In this document: positions 6,829 to 13,165 of the stretch, piece after piece | Numbering within the stretch: the first letter of the stretch is position 1 | How the letters are laid out: the number at the start of each line of letters is the position of its first letter | DNA from: Bacteroidales bacterium UBA1195 | GTDB taxonomy: Bacteria; Bacteroidota; Bacteroidia; Bacteroidales; WCHB1-69 | Assembly: GCA_002309855.1 (NCBI GenBank) | Contig: DBYD01000064.1 | Coordinates: forward strand, 35,775-49,089 | Reading direction: 5' to 3' | DNA length: 13,315 nucleotides | Translations under genes and position numbers: made by a program | The notes under the pieces: generated by a model | What the model was told of the DNA's origin: nothing | The model's database searches: none | The model's input: the letters and a program-made list of their open reading frames with translations, nothing else

Positions 6829-9078
6829 TTACAGGTAGTCCTTGGTTACGGATTCAGGGCAGGAGAGCATCGCCTCGGGTGTTCCGGCGAAGAGTATGCG
6901 TCCGCCCGCCTCGCCGCCGCCCGGCCCCAGCTCTATGATGTAGTCGGCCTGGCACAGCACGTCGCTGTTGTGCTCGATGAGGAAGAGGCTGTTTCCGCTG
7001 TCGGTCATCCGGTCGAACAGCTGCATCAGGCGGCGTATGTCCTCCATGTGCAGGCCGTCGGTGGGTTCGTCGAGGATAAATATCTTGCCCTTCTCGTTCA
7101 GGTAGGAGGCCAGCTTTATCCGTTGCAGCTCGCCGCCGGAGAGGGTGGAGAGCGACTGGTTCAGATGCAGGTAGCCCAGCCCGACACGCAGGAGCGGCTC
7201 CAGTTTTACTGCGGCCGCATTTCCTGCCAGCAGCCTGCAGGCCTTTTCAGCGGTCAGGTCCATCACCTCCGCTATGTTCATTCCGTTCCATCTGTATTGC
7301 AGCACCTCGTTTGAGTAGCGCAGTCCGCCGCAGGCCTCGCAGACAGTCTCGATGCTGTCCATGAAGGCCATGTCGGAGACGATGACCCCCTTGCCGCCGC
7401 AGGTTGGGCAGCCGCCCTTGCCGTTGAAGGTGAAGAGGTCGGCCTTAACACGGTTTTCGCGGGCGAAGAGCTTCCTGATGTCGTCAGCCGCATCAAGGTA
7501 GGTGGCGGGGGTTGAGCGCAGGCTTATGCCGATATCCTTCTGGCTTATATATACTATCTCCTCCGGATGGGGAAAGGTTTTGCGGAAGCATTCCATCAGC
7601 GAGCTTTTGCCCGAGCCGGCCACGCCTGCTATTCCGCACAGCACCCCTGTGGGCAGCTCCACATCCACATTCTTGAGGTTGTGCAGCGATGCCCCTTCCA
7701 GCCTGAAAAAGCCGTTTGGGGTGCGGACTTTTTCCTTGAATGGTATTGAGCTGCGCAGCATCCGTCCGGTGGCGGTGTCGCTCTGCCGCAGCGCCTCGTA
7801 GCCGCCTTCAAACATGATGCACCCACCTTCAGCACCTGCGCCGGGGCCCATCTCCACAATGTGGTCGGCGATGCGGATCATCTCCTTGTGGTGCTCCACC
7901 AGCAGCACCGTGTTGCCGTGCTGCTTAAGCTTGCGGACGGACTGCTGCATCCGGCGGATGTCGTGGCCGTGCAGTCCGACGGAGGGTTCGTCAAGTATAT
8001 ACATCACGTCGCAGAGCGGCGAGTTTATATATTTTGCTATTTTGCACCGCTGCGCCTCGCCGCCGGAGAGTGTGCCGATGGGACGGTCAAGCGTAAGGTA
8101 GCCGAGCCCGATCTCCTCCAGGGCGGCCAGACGCTCCACCACGGCGTGCCGGATGTCCTCGGCCATCGGGTGGTGGAGCCTTTCCATCCATTGGAGCGAA
8201 CGGCTGACGCTGAGTGCGCAGAGTTCTGCGATGTTTATGCCGTTTATCCGGCATGATAGCACCTTGGGGTTGAGCCGTGTGCCGTGGCAGTCGGGGCAGA
8301 CGCCCATGTGCAGCATCGGGTTGAGCACCGCCGCGTGCAGCAGCCCCTCCTCCGAGTTGATGATGCTGCGGTACATGCGTGGAATAAGCCCTTCGTACTT
8401 TGCTGTCTTGGGCCAGTTGGCCGGAGGGTTTTTCAGTTTGATCTGCGGGGAGTTCAGGAAGAGTTCAAGCTCCTCCGGAGAATAGTCCCTTATCTTCTTG
8501 TCCAGGTCGAAGAGGCCGCTGTGGGCGTAGCGGATCCATCGCCAACCCCCCTTGCCGAATGCGATGTAGTGGATTGTGTCCTCGTCGTTGAGCGACTTGT
8601 CGAAGTCCACTAACTTGTGGATGTCCAGCTCGCGGATTTCGCCCAGTCCGGCGCAGCGCGGGCAGCTCCCCTGAGGATGGTTGAAGGAGAACATGTCCGA
8701 GTAGCCAACAAAGGGCTGTCCGATGCGGGAGAAGAGCAGCCGCAGCAGGGCGTAGATGTCGGTGTATGTGCCGACGGTGGAGCGGGAGTTTGTGGCGGGC
8801 TTGCGCTGCTCGATCACGATGGCGATGGGCAGGTTTTCCACCTCCTCAACGTGCGGACGGCCGTATTTGGGCAGGTACTGCTGCACAAAGGAGGGGAAGG
8901 TGTCGTTGAGCTCACGCCGCGATTTGGCGGCGATTGTGTCAAGCACCAGGGAGGATTTTCCGGAGCCGGAGAGGCCGGTGAAAACTGTAATCTGCCTTTT
9001 GGGAATTTCTAACGAAATGTCCTTCAGGTTGTTTTCGGTGGCGTGCCGGATGCGGATAAAGTCGGAATCGTTGCCCAT
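6829..9078 (-). CDS. Short UvrA-like tandem ABC ATPase (UvrA paralogue without UvrB-binding domain)
   Basis: At 749 residues this is about 190 shorter than standard UvrA. Both ATPase modules are intact: Walker A GLSGSGKSS at 35-43 with signature LSGGEAQR at 337-344 and Walker B ILDEPSVGLH at 361-370; Walker A GVAGSGKSS at 485-493 with LSGGELQR at 647-654 and ILDEPTDGLH at 668-677. The C-terminal zinc module (Cys 557, 560, 580, 583) is complete. Between LLFSRIGQP (about 114-122) and MFSFNHPQGSCPRC (129-142) the UvrB-binding domain and the first CxxC of zinc module 1 are missing; only Cys139/142 remain. A second CPDC lies at 261-264. Such UvrA2/DrrC-like paralogues have been tied to tolerance of DNA-damaging drugs, but that role is inference here. 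AGAGG lies just before the ATG. It starts 9 bases after the lipoprotein stop, so the two are cotranscribed. Confidence 0.93.
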   Translation of the reverse strand: MGNDSDFIRIRHATENNLKDISLEIPKRQITVFTGLSGSGKSSLVLDTIAAKSRRELNDTFPSFVQQYLPKYGRPHVEEVENLPIAIVIEQRKPATNSRSTVGTYTDIYALLRLLFSRIGQPFVGYSDMFSFNHPQGSCPRCAGLGEIRELDIHKLVDFDKSLNDEDTIHYIAFGKGGWRWIRYAHSGLFDLDKKIRDYSPEELELFLNSPQIKLKNPPANWPKTAKYEGLIPRMYRSIINSEEGLLHAAVLNPMLHMGVCPDCHGTRLNPKVLSCRINGINIAELCALSVSRSLQWMERLHHPMAEDIRHAVVERLAALEEIGLGYLTLDRPIGTLSGGEAQRCKIAKYINSPLCDVMYILDEPSVGLHGHDIRRMQQSVRKLKQHGNTVLLVEHHKEMIRIADHIVEMGPGAGAEGGCIMFEGGYEALRQSDTATGRMLRSSIPFKEKVRTPNGFFRLEGASLHNLKNVDVELPTGVLCGIAGVAGSGKSSLMECFRKTFPHPEEIVYISQKDIGISLRSTPATYLDAADDIRKLFARENRVKADLFTFNGKGGCPTCGGKGVIVSDMAFMDSIETVCEACGGLRYSNEVLQYRWNGMNIAEVMDLTAEKACRLLAGNAAAVKLEPLLRVGLGYLHLNQSLSTLSGGELQRIKLASYLNEKGKIFILDEPTDGLHMEDIRRLMQLFDRMTDSGNSLFLIEHNSDVLCQADYIIELGPGGGEAGGRILFAGTPEAMLSCPESVTKDYL

Positions 9079-9087
9079 GCCTCTATG

Positions 9088-9570
9088 TTATTTGGAATTC
9101 CTTTTTTTATGGAACACGTATATGTATCGGATTGACATGTGGTTTTCCTTATCGCCAATGTGATGGCAGAATGAAATGTCCAGTTCATGGTTGGTGAAGT
9201 GGTGGATTTTCCAGGACATCTTGTCCGCCCGCTCGGACGATGCGAGGTATATGGAGTCCTTTTGTGCGGAGAATTCCCAGGTGTAGGGGTATGCCTCGTA
9301 GTTTTTCTCTGCGGTGTATGCACCGTCCCACCTCCAGACGGAGGCCGTGCCGTCCTCATTGAAGACGACCTTCCTTATGTCAGGGGTCTCACCCATCGGG
9401 TTGTATCCTTCATACGGCCCCGTCCCGTCGTATTGCACTTCAACCGATCCGTATTGGTATTCCCATGTTCCGGGCAGCTTTTCGCTGTTGTCCTTTTTGC
9501 AGCCTGCAAAAATCAGTGCGCCTGCAATAACCACTGTCGCCAGAAATGGCGTTGTCCTTTGTTTTCCCAT
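9088..9570 (-). CDS. Lipocalin-like lipoprotein, first gene of the UvrA-like unit
   Basis: This 160-residue protein begins MGKQRTTPFL and has a lipobox FAGC with Cys24, so it is predicted to be lipidated and anchored in the envelope. After the Cys, LPGTWEYQ, PDIRKVVFNEDGTASVWRWDG and the later strand-rich segments look like a small lipocalin-like beta-barrel or sandwich. It is clearly homologous over its whole length to the lipoprotein at 11614-12090, which shares LPGTWEYQ, PDI(R/K)KVVF, EDGTA and WRWDG. Its leader also aligns with the leaders of the lipoprotein genes to the right, but far less closely than those match each other. The function is unknown. It has its own promoter and ends 9 bases before the UvrA-like ATG, an odd pairing of an envelope lipoprotein with a cytosolic DNA-repair-type ATPase. 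Confidence 0.85.
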   Translation of the reverse strand: MGKQRTTPFLATVVIAGALIFAGCKKDNSEKLPGTWEYQYGSVEVQYDGTGPYEGYNPMGETPDIRKVVFNEDGTASVWRWDGAYTAEKNYEAYPYTWEFSAQKDSIYLASSERADKMSWKIHHFTNHELDISFCHHIGDKENHMSIRYIYVFHKKRNSK

Positions 9571-9590
9571 ATTATTATTTTAATGTCCGA

Positions 9591-9598
9591 CAAATGTA
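9591..9598 (-). promoter_or_regulatory. -7 box of the lipoprotein–UvrA-like–flippase unit
   Basis: The minus strand reads TACATTTG, an exact TAnnTTTG match, 20 bases upstream of the ATG at 9570. The surrounding leader, including ACATTAAAA before the start, aligns with those of the lipoprotein genes starting at 12090 and 13165, whose boxes sit at the same place. Confidence 0.6.
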
Positions 9599-9640
9599 TT
9601 ACGTTCATGTTCCCGAAATATTACATGGTATGACGTTCCC

Positions 9641-9946
9641 CTAAACCGGGCGGGCGATAGTCAATCCCAAAATATTGATTATATTCAGGAACAGACCGGC
9701 ACTGGGTTCAACCTTTCCGGTTTCTATCCGGGAAATATAGGATTTTTGGGTGCCTACCCTTTCCGCCAATTCCAACTGTGTCATACCTTCACGTTTTCTG
9801 GCATCGTGAATTATGGATCCCACGCAATAGGCAAACGCCTCACGACGGAAACTTTCACGCTCGGCCGAACCCGGTTCCCCGTAAAGGGAATTCATGACCT
9901 CATCAAAATCACCAATCTCTTTTTTATTTGCCTGCATAATACTCAT
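9641..9946 (-). CDS. higA: HigA-type antitoxin with XRE/Cro HTH domain
   Basis: This 101-residue protein has a helix-turn-helix of the XRE/Cro type at about residues 41-96: GSIIHDARKREGMTQLELAE, then RVGTQKSYISRIETGKVEPS and NIINILGL. HigA antitoxins bind the toxin and repress the shared promoter. The N-terminal 40 residues, rich in acidic and Glu/Arg content, are the likely toxin-contacting part. The ATG at 9946 lies inside the toxin gene and overlaps it by 23 bases; a second in-frame ATG at 9937 is also possible. The toxin-first order is that of higBA systems. No separate promoter for the antitoxin is visible, although one inside the toxin gene would be hard to spot. Confidence 0.88.
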   Translation of the reverse strand: MSIMQANKKEIGDFDEVMNSLYGEPGSAERESFRREAFAYCVGSIIHDARKREGMTQLELAERVGTQKSYISRIETGKVEPSAGLFLNIINILGLTIARPV

Positions 9947-10250
9947 CTTTTAGTTTTATTGCCTTTTCTATCTCTTTTTCGGGGGTTTTCTGTGTCTTTT
10001 TCTGAAAGCCGTTGAACAGCATCACAATATTTCCTTCATCAAAAATGAAAAATGCCCTGTAAATATTCCCTTCATGCTGCGCACGAAGTTCATACACACC
10101 TTCCCGCACATGTTTTACAAAATTCGCACCCGGACGTTGCTGTGTTTTCAGCACATCAATCACATAAGCGATTTTCCTCTGTGCGCCTTTTTCAAGTGAA
10201 AGGAAGAAATCTATAAAATAGCGTTTATAATAAAATACCTTTCTTTCCAT
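9924..10250 (-). CDS. higB: HigB/Gp49-like RelE-family toxin
   Basis: Starting at the ATG at 10250 this is a 108-residue protein of the phage Gp49-like/HigB branch of the RelE/ParE superfamily, usually ribosome-dependent mRNA interferases. Recognisable blocks are ERKVFYYKRYF at the N-terminus, KTQQRPGANFVKHVREGVYE, then YRAFFIFDEGNIVMLFNGFQ, and KKTQKTPEKEIEKA near the C-terminus. The family's basic and aromatic residues are present, so it appears intact. A longer frame starts at a TTG at 10265, but this overlaps the -7 box at 10255-10262, so the ATG at 10250 is preferred. Only four bases separate the box from that ATG, implying a leaderless or nearly leaderless mRNA. The antitoxin gene overlaps its last 23 bases. 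Confidence 0.88.
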   Translation of the reverse strand: MERKVFYYKRYFIDFFLSLEKGAQRKIAYVIDVLKTQQRPGANFVKHVREGVYELRAQHEGNIYRAFFIFDEGNIVMLFNGFQKKTQKTPEKEIEKAIKLKDEYYAGK

Positions 10251-10254
10251 GATG

Positions 10255-10262
10255 CAAAAGTA
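10255..10262 (-). promoter_or_regulatory. -7 box of the higBA operon
   Basis: The minus strand reads TACTTTTG, an exact TAnnTTTG match, ending four bases before the toxin ATG. TTTC lies about 21 bases upstream as a weak -33 candidate. A perfect 8-base palindrome CATATATG at 10276-10283 sits in the spacer and could be an antitoxin operator half, though such AT-rich palindromes arise easily by chance. Confidence 0.6.
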
Positions 10263-10374
10263 CAAAAAAAATATACATATATGGAAACCTTCTGCATATT
10301 TTTTTCATTCTGCAAACAGAGGAGATCAAAGGGATGTGAATATGTCAGCATTTTTTATCATATTTTTTAAAAAT

Positions 10375-11043
10375 CTAAAAATGATACTGATACCCTACTT
10401 GGAAAATACAGTTGAAATATGCCAGATGCTGGACATGAATGTTTTTGGAAAGCCCCATATCTTTGTAGGTATTCTCATTTTTGTCATAAACATATTCTTT
10501 AAAACGCTCAAGCTGTGAACCGACAGAAAATGTCAGACCGGCACGGAGACCGGATTTTTCCGTAAGCCTGAAATGAGCGCCTGTCCCCAACATGCCGCCC
10601 ACCACGCAGACCTCAAACGCATTGGCGCCAATCCAACGGTCATAGGCCCGTTCGACGTAGGGACCCGCATGCAGGTAAAACCAACGGGGTCCCTGATAAT
10701 CCACTTGAAACGGCAGGCAGAAATAATGGCTTTTGCTGGTGAAGGGTGTCTTTTTTCCATCAGAATCCCTATAGTAGCCTTTTGTCAGCCTGTATTGGTA
10801 GTCCAGGCCGAGCCACAACGACCAACGGCTGTTCAAGGAATAATGTCCGCTGACACCTCCGGATGTGATTCGCCCCAACCAAACCAGGTTGTTCCCAAAA
10901 CCCTCTCCCAAATGCACCTGCAGGGCAAAAGGTGAGACGTTCCCTGTCCCATCAGCCTGAATTTTCATTGATGGGGTTGTGTCCTTCGCCTGCACGGCAA
11001 ACATCCCCAAAACCAAACATCCAATAAAAAATATTTTTTTCAT
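10375..11043 (-). CDS. Outer-membrane beta-barrel protein (OMP_b-brl-like)
   Basis: This 222-residue protein begins MKKIFFIGCLVLGMF and has a signal peptide cleaved after about VQA (residue 20). The rest shows alternating polar/hydrophobic strands with aromatic girdles (SLWLGLDYQYRL, WFYLHAGPYVERAYDRW, GLRAGLTFSVGSQLERF) and ends in YQYHF, with the terminal Phe used by the BAM machinery. The length fits a small eight-stranded barrel of the Bacteroidota OMP_b-brl type. The ATG at 11043 is chosen over the GTG at 11049 because AGAAAGAAG lies at a suitable distance before it. The gene starts 27 bases after the META-like lipoprotein stop, so both are probably in one transcript, suggesting that the lipoprotein and the barrel work in the same envelope. 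Substrate or role is unknown. Confidence 0.82.
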   Translation of the reverse strand: MKKIFFIGCLVLGMFAVQAKDTTPSMKIQADGTGNVSPFALQVHLGEGFGNNLVWLGRITSGGVSGHYSLNSRWSLWLGLDYQYRLTKGYYRDSDGKKTPFTSKSHYFCLPFQVDYQGPRWFYLHAGPYVERAYDRWIGANAFEVCVVGGMLGTGAHFRLTEKSGLRAGLTFSVGSQLERFKEYVYDKNENTYKDMGLSKNIHVQHLAYFNCIFQVGYQYHF

Positions 11044-11061
11044 ATTCACTTCTTTCTCTTT

Positions 11062-11107
11062 AGGGAACTTCTAATTATTTACTTTTTCGAATTGCAAATA
11101 TTTCTTA
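11062..11107. repeat. Direct repeat B, copy 1 (3' end of META-like gene)
   Basis: These 46 bases cover the last codons, stop and following AAGTTCCCT of the META-like gene. They match 11531-11576 with two differences. The match runs through the stop codon into non-coding DNA, so it reflects duplication and not selection on the protein. Confidence 0.85.
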
Positions 11108-11517
11108 TCCCCATCGTAATAGATATGGAGTGTTTTCCCGTCTGACTTGAAGGAGTCGGCTTTTTTTATAGCGGAAAAGAAATCGTTCTCATAGCTATCT
11201 AAAGGACATATTTTTGTACAGCCAAAATTATAGATGTGTATTTTGGATCCGGAAATGGTATAGCATCCTGCCATTTCGTTAACCTGTCCGAACCCTTGTA
11301 AGGTGTCGTTGCATAATTTTATCCAAAAATAGTGTGTGTTATCTGCGGGAACAGGCACATCTTCCTTGTGATTCGCAACATCCACAAATTTTGTAAGATG
11401 CCACTTGACATTGGTGATATCATCACTTGTCTTCTTTTCCTTCTCGCATCCCGCGAGGAACATCGCGCCTGCGAGGATAACCGTTGCCAGAACCGGCAAA
11501 AATCTTTGTGTTTTCAT
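11071..11517 (-). CDS. META/HslJ-like lipoprotein
   Basis: This 148-residue protein starts MKTQRFLPVLATVI and has lipobox LAGC with Cys24, followed by EKEKK. The mature part resembles META/HslJ (DUF306) domains: VKWHLTKFVDV near the N-terminus, YFWIKLCNDTLQGFGQVNEM and AGCYTISGSKIHIYNFGCTK in the middle, and a C-terminal LHIYYDGDKKYLQFEKV strand. The usual GCNxYxG motif is only partly kept, so the fit is moderate. There are four other Cys in the mature domain that could form disulfides. The signal-peptide DNA is almost identical to that of the lipoproteins starting at 12090 and 13165, but the promoter part of that module is missing here; the leader instead joins directly to a relic gene tail. 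It is therefore probably transcribed from the promoter at 12112. Confidence 0.8.
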   Translation of the reverse strand: MKTQRFLPVLATVILAGAMFLAGCEKEKKTSDDITNVKWHLTKFVDVANHKEDVPVPADNTHYFWIKLCNDTLQGFGQVNEMAGCYTISGSKIHIYNFGCTKICPLDSYENDFFSAIKKADSFKSDGKTLHIYYDGDKKYLQFEKVNN

Positions 11518-11531
11518 GTCAATTGTTTTAA
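11438..11531. repeat. Direct repeat A, copy 1 (lipoprotein signal-peptide module, truncated)
   Basis: About 94 bases cover the codons for the signal peptide, lipobox and first charged residues plus some 14 bases of leader. They differ from copy 3 (13086-13223) at about two positions over the shared part. Unlike copies 2 and 3 this copy stops before the promoter; beyond 11531 the sequence becomes repeat B. Confidence 0.9.
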
Positions 11532-11576
11532 GGGAACTTCTAATTATTTACTTTTTCAAATTGCAAATATTTTTTA
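11531..11576. repeat. Direct repeat B, copy 2 (relic gene tail)
   Basis: It matches 11062-11107 with two differences in 46 bases and carries the same stop codon and AAGTTCCCT flank. It has no intact gene attached. Confidence 0.85.
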
Positions 11577-11629
11577 TTGTTGTCATAGTATAATATGAGC
11601 GTGTTTTCTGTTGTTATTTTGAAACTGTT
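11540..11629 (-). pseudogene. Remnant of the 3' end of a META-like lipoprotein gene
   Basis: Reading from 11629 to the TAG at 11540 gives 29 codons beginning NSFK and ending KKYLQFEKVNN. This matches the C-terminus of the intact META-like protein (DSFK ... KKYLQFEKVNN) with similar spacing, while the stop and downstream bases are nearly identical in DNA. No start or upstream homology remains. Its first 5 codons overlap, in another frame, the last codons of the lipocalin-like lipoprotein, which marks the junction where a different gene was joined onto this tail. It is most easily read as what is left of a tandem META-like copy whose 5' part was replaced. Confidence 0.8.
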
Positions 11630-12090
11630 TTTTGGAACAGGTAATTGAATCGGGTGGATGAACCGGCCTCGGGGCCGAAATAATAGAAAGTGAAGGAAAC
11701 CTCCAGTTTGCGGCGGGTAAGGCTGTTGATGCGCCATTGCATATCACCCAGTTCCGGTGATGTCAGCTGGATGGTGTCTTTTGTGGCGTTCAATCTCCAG
11801 GCATAGGTGCGGGTTTCATAGTTTTTCCCTAATGTTTCCGCACCATCCCATCTCCAGATGACAGCTGTTCCGTCTTCTTGGAAAACAACCTTTTTGATGT
11901 CCGGAGAATCGCCTAATGCGATGATGGTGTCGTGCGGGGCCGGCCAGCTGGAGAATAATTCCATGGTTCCGCTTTGGTATTCCCAGGTTCCGGGCAGCGA
12001 TTCATTCTTCTCCTTCTCGCAGCCCGCGAGGAACATCGCGCCTGCGAGGATAACTGTTGCCAGAAGCGGCAAAAATCTTTGTGTTTTCAT
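11614..12090 (-). CDS. Lipocalin-like lipoprotein (paralogue of the 9088-9570 product)
   Basis: Starting at the ATG at 12090 the protein has 158 residues: MKTQRFLPLLATVI, lipobox LAGC with Cys24, then EKEKNESLPGTWEYQ. The mature part shares PDIKKVVFQEDGTAVIWRWD and the general strand pattern with the lipoprotein at 9088-9570, at a level that suggests old paralogues. An in-frame ATG at 12114 would add eight residues, but it lies inside the -7 box at 12112-12119, so it is not usable. The signal peptide and leader are almost identical in DNA to those at 13165, unlike its mature paralogue at 9570, so the 5' end has been homogenised separately. The last codons run into a relic of another gene. It heads the unit that continues through the META-like lipoprotein and the barrel. 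Confidence 0.85.
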   Translation of the reverse strand: MKTQRFLPLLATVILAGAMFLAGCEKEKNESLPGTWEYQSGTMELFSSWPAPHDTIIALGDSPDIKKVVFQEDGTAVIWRWDGAETLGKNYETRTYAWRLNATKDTIQLTSPELGDMQWRINSLTRRKLEVSFTFYYFGPEAGSSTRFNYLFQKTVSK

Positions 12091-12149
12091 GTCAATTGTT
12101 TTAATGTTCAACATAGATAAAACGTTTCAACCATACGGAATATTACAGG
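12011..12149. repeat. Direct repeat A, copy 2 (signal peptide plus promoter)
   Basis: This 139-base block carries the lipoprotein signal sequence, leader, -7 box and some upstream DNA. It matches copy 3 (13086-13223) with only about six differences. Weaker similarity continues to about 12190: a T run (eight bases here), then a GC-rich hairpin (CCGCC at 12164, GGCGG ending 12177), then a GATACG-like sequence. Confidence 0.9.
12112..12119 (-). promoter_or_regulatory. -7 box of the lipocalin-like–META-like–barrel unit
   Basis: The minus strand reads TATCTATG, one mismatch from TAnnTTTG, 21 bases before the ATG at 12090. It aligns base for base with the exact TACATTTG box of the 9570 gene and with the copy at 13186. 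The conserved position supports it despite the mismatch. Confidence 0.45.
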
Positions 12150-12225
12150 GGTGCGTTTTTTTTCCGCCATTTGGCGGCGGGGCGTATCCGGCAAACGGCC
12201 ATTATCGCATCCGGAAAATACCGTT

Positions 12226-12270
12226 GTTGTAGGGACGATGTAGAGACGCGGCGCGCCACGTCTCTACAAC
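12226..12270. repeat. Palindromic intergenic element
   Basis: TGTAGAGACG at 12239-12248 and CGTCTCTACA at 12259-12268 form a perfect 10-base-pair stem around a GC-rich loop. A further arm, GTTGTAGGGACG at 12226-12237, is also a near-perfect complement of CGTCTCTACAAC at 12259-12270, so two alternative hairpins are possible. It lies 16 bases past the stop of the YD-like lipoprotein gene. Similar GTAGAGACG palindromes are, from memory, common dispersed repeats in bacterial genomes. No T tract follows on the minus strand, so it is not a standard terminator, although it could stabilise the 3' end of the transcript. Confidence 0.75.
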
Positions 12271-12286
12271 ATCATATATGGCAGCA

Positions 12287-13165
12287 CTACATCTTATTAT
12301 TCACCTGGCGATATGTAAATGTGTAAACAGTCCGGTGTGTGGGTACAACATTGGCAAACTGAAAGTACATTGTTTTAGGAAAACCGAGTTCATTATACTC
12401 ATATTCCCATGTTTCAGGTCCGACACTATACCGTTTCATATTGTTTTTTGAAAGGATACGCACGCAGGTCTCATATGATGTACCCATGCCGAAAATAGGT
12501 TCATAACCCCATACGTTATCCAAATTGAAATTAGGCCTTGGAGCGTTATCGTATTCATACGTTGATGTGCGGATTTCAAATCTTCCTGTCGGATCCCCCC
12601 ACATGTTGCATTCTGGAACACGTGAATCCGTGCGCACGATGTTGCCGGCACTGTCATATTTCAAAATAGTATAAAATTCTTCATTGTCAGGTTTATATAT
12701 TTTATAAGGCAATCCATTGCTATAGGCGACACAAACAACATTGTTACCGTATTCGTAACGCATCAGTCTTCCCTGCTCATCATAGTAAAAAATCCAATCC
12801 GGACGACCAAAGTTTTCTTCAGGTGATGCTGTCGTATGAATTCTGCTTACATGACCGTTCTGATATAAAAAGGTGTCTATGTACGTGCTGTTCCTCAAAC
12901 CGTACGATTCCATAATTGTGACATTTATGATTCTTTTCACCAATTTGTTATCTTCATTATACTCATAATAGGCCTCTGTATGGTTTGTTGAAGACTCGTA
13001 CCATGTTATTTTATCCACAACATAGCCCGTACGATTTTGAGGCAAAGGCCATTCCTGTTGTATTCCAGTTGTTCCAGCAGGTGTTTCCTTCTCGCAGCCC
13101 GCGAGGAACATCGCGCCTGCGAGGATAACCGTTGCCAGAACCGGCAAAAATCTTTGTGTTTTCAT
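12287..13165 (-). CDS. Lipoprotein with YD-like repeats
   Basis: From the ATG at 13165 this is a 292-residue protein with the shared MKTQRFLPVLATVI signal, lipobox LAGC (Cys24) and EKETPAG after it. The mature region contains repeated strand units of YD/RHS type, such as YYEYNEDNKLVKRI, FYYDEQGRLMRYEYGN, ILKYDSAGNIVRTDS and WEYEYNELGFPKTMYF. Comparable Bacteroidota lipoproteins are anchored in the outer membrane, where their function is largely unknown. An in-frame ATG at 13204 adds 13 codons but lies upstream of, and reads through, the -7 box at 13186-13193, so the start at 13165 is chosen. The coding part is AT-richer than the UvrA-like gene. It is followed by a palindromic element, and the next gene has its own promoter, so it is probably transcribed alone. 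Confidence 0.82.
   Translation of the reverse strand: MKTQRFLPVLATVILAGAMFLAGCEKETPAGTTGIQQEWPLPQNRTGYVVDKITWYESSTNHTEAYYEYNEDNKLVKRIINVTIMESYGLRNSTYIDTFLYQNGHVSRIHTTASPEENFGRPDWIFYYDEQGRLMRYEYGNNVVCVAYSNGLPYKIYKPDNEEFYTILKYDSAGNIVRTDSRVPECNMWGDPTGRFEIRTSTYEYDNAPRPNFNLDNVWGYEPIFGMGTSYETCVRILSKNNMKRYSVGPETWEYEYNELGFPKTMYFQFANVVPTHRTVYTFTYRQVNNKM

Noticed and set aside
9187..9633. Plus-strand open frame opposite the lipoprotein at 9088-9570
   Set aside because: It mirrors a homologue-supported minus-strand gene and shows no protein family features.
10266..10374. Small RNA or extra gene between the barrel gene and higB
   Set aside because: AT-rich with no convincing start, conserved motif or hairpin with T tract; only the toxin promoter is supported.
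11540..11737. A 65-codon minus-strand gene covering the relic
   Set aside because: Only its last 29 codons resemble a known protein; the first part is an out-of-frame reading of the lipocalin-like gene. It is treated as a relic tail.
12156..12177. T run with adjacent GC hairpin as a terminator
   Set aside because: On the plus strand the T run precedes the stem, and on the minus strand the stem is followed by A residues. Neither orientation fits an intrinsic terminator; it is better seen as part of the upstream region of the repeat A promoter.
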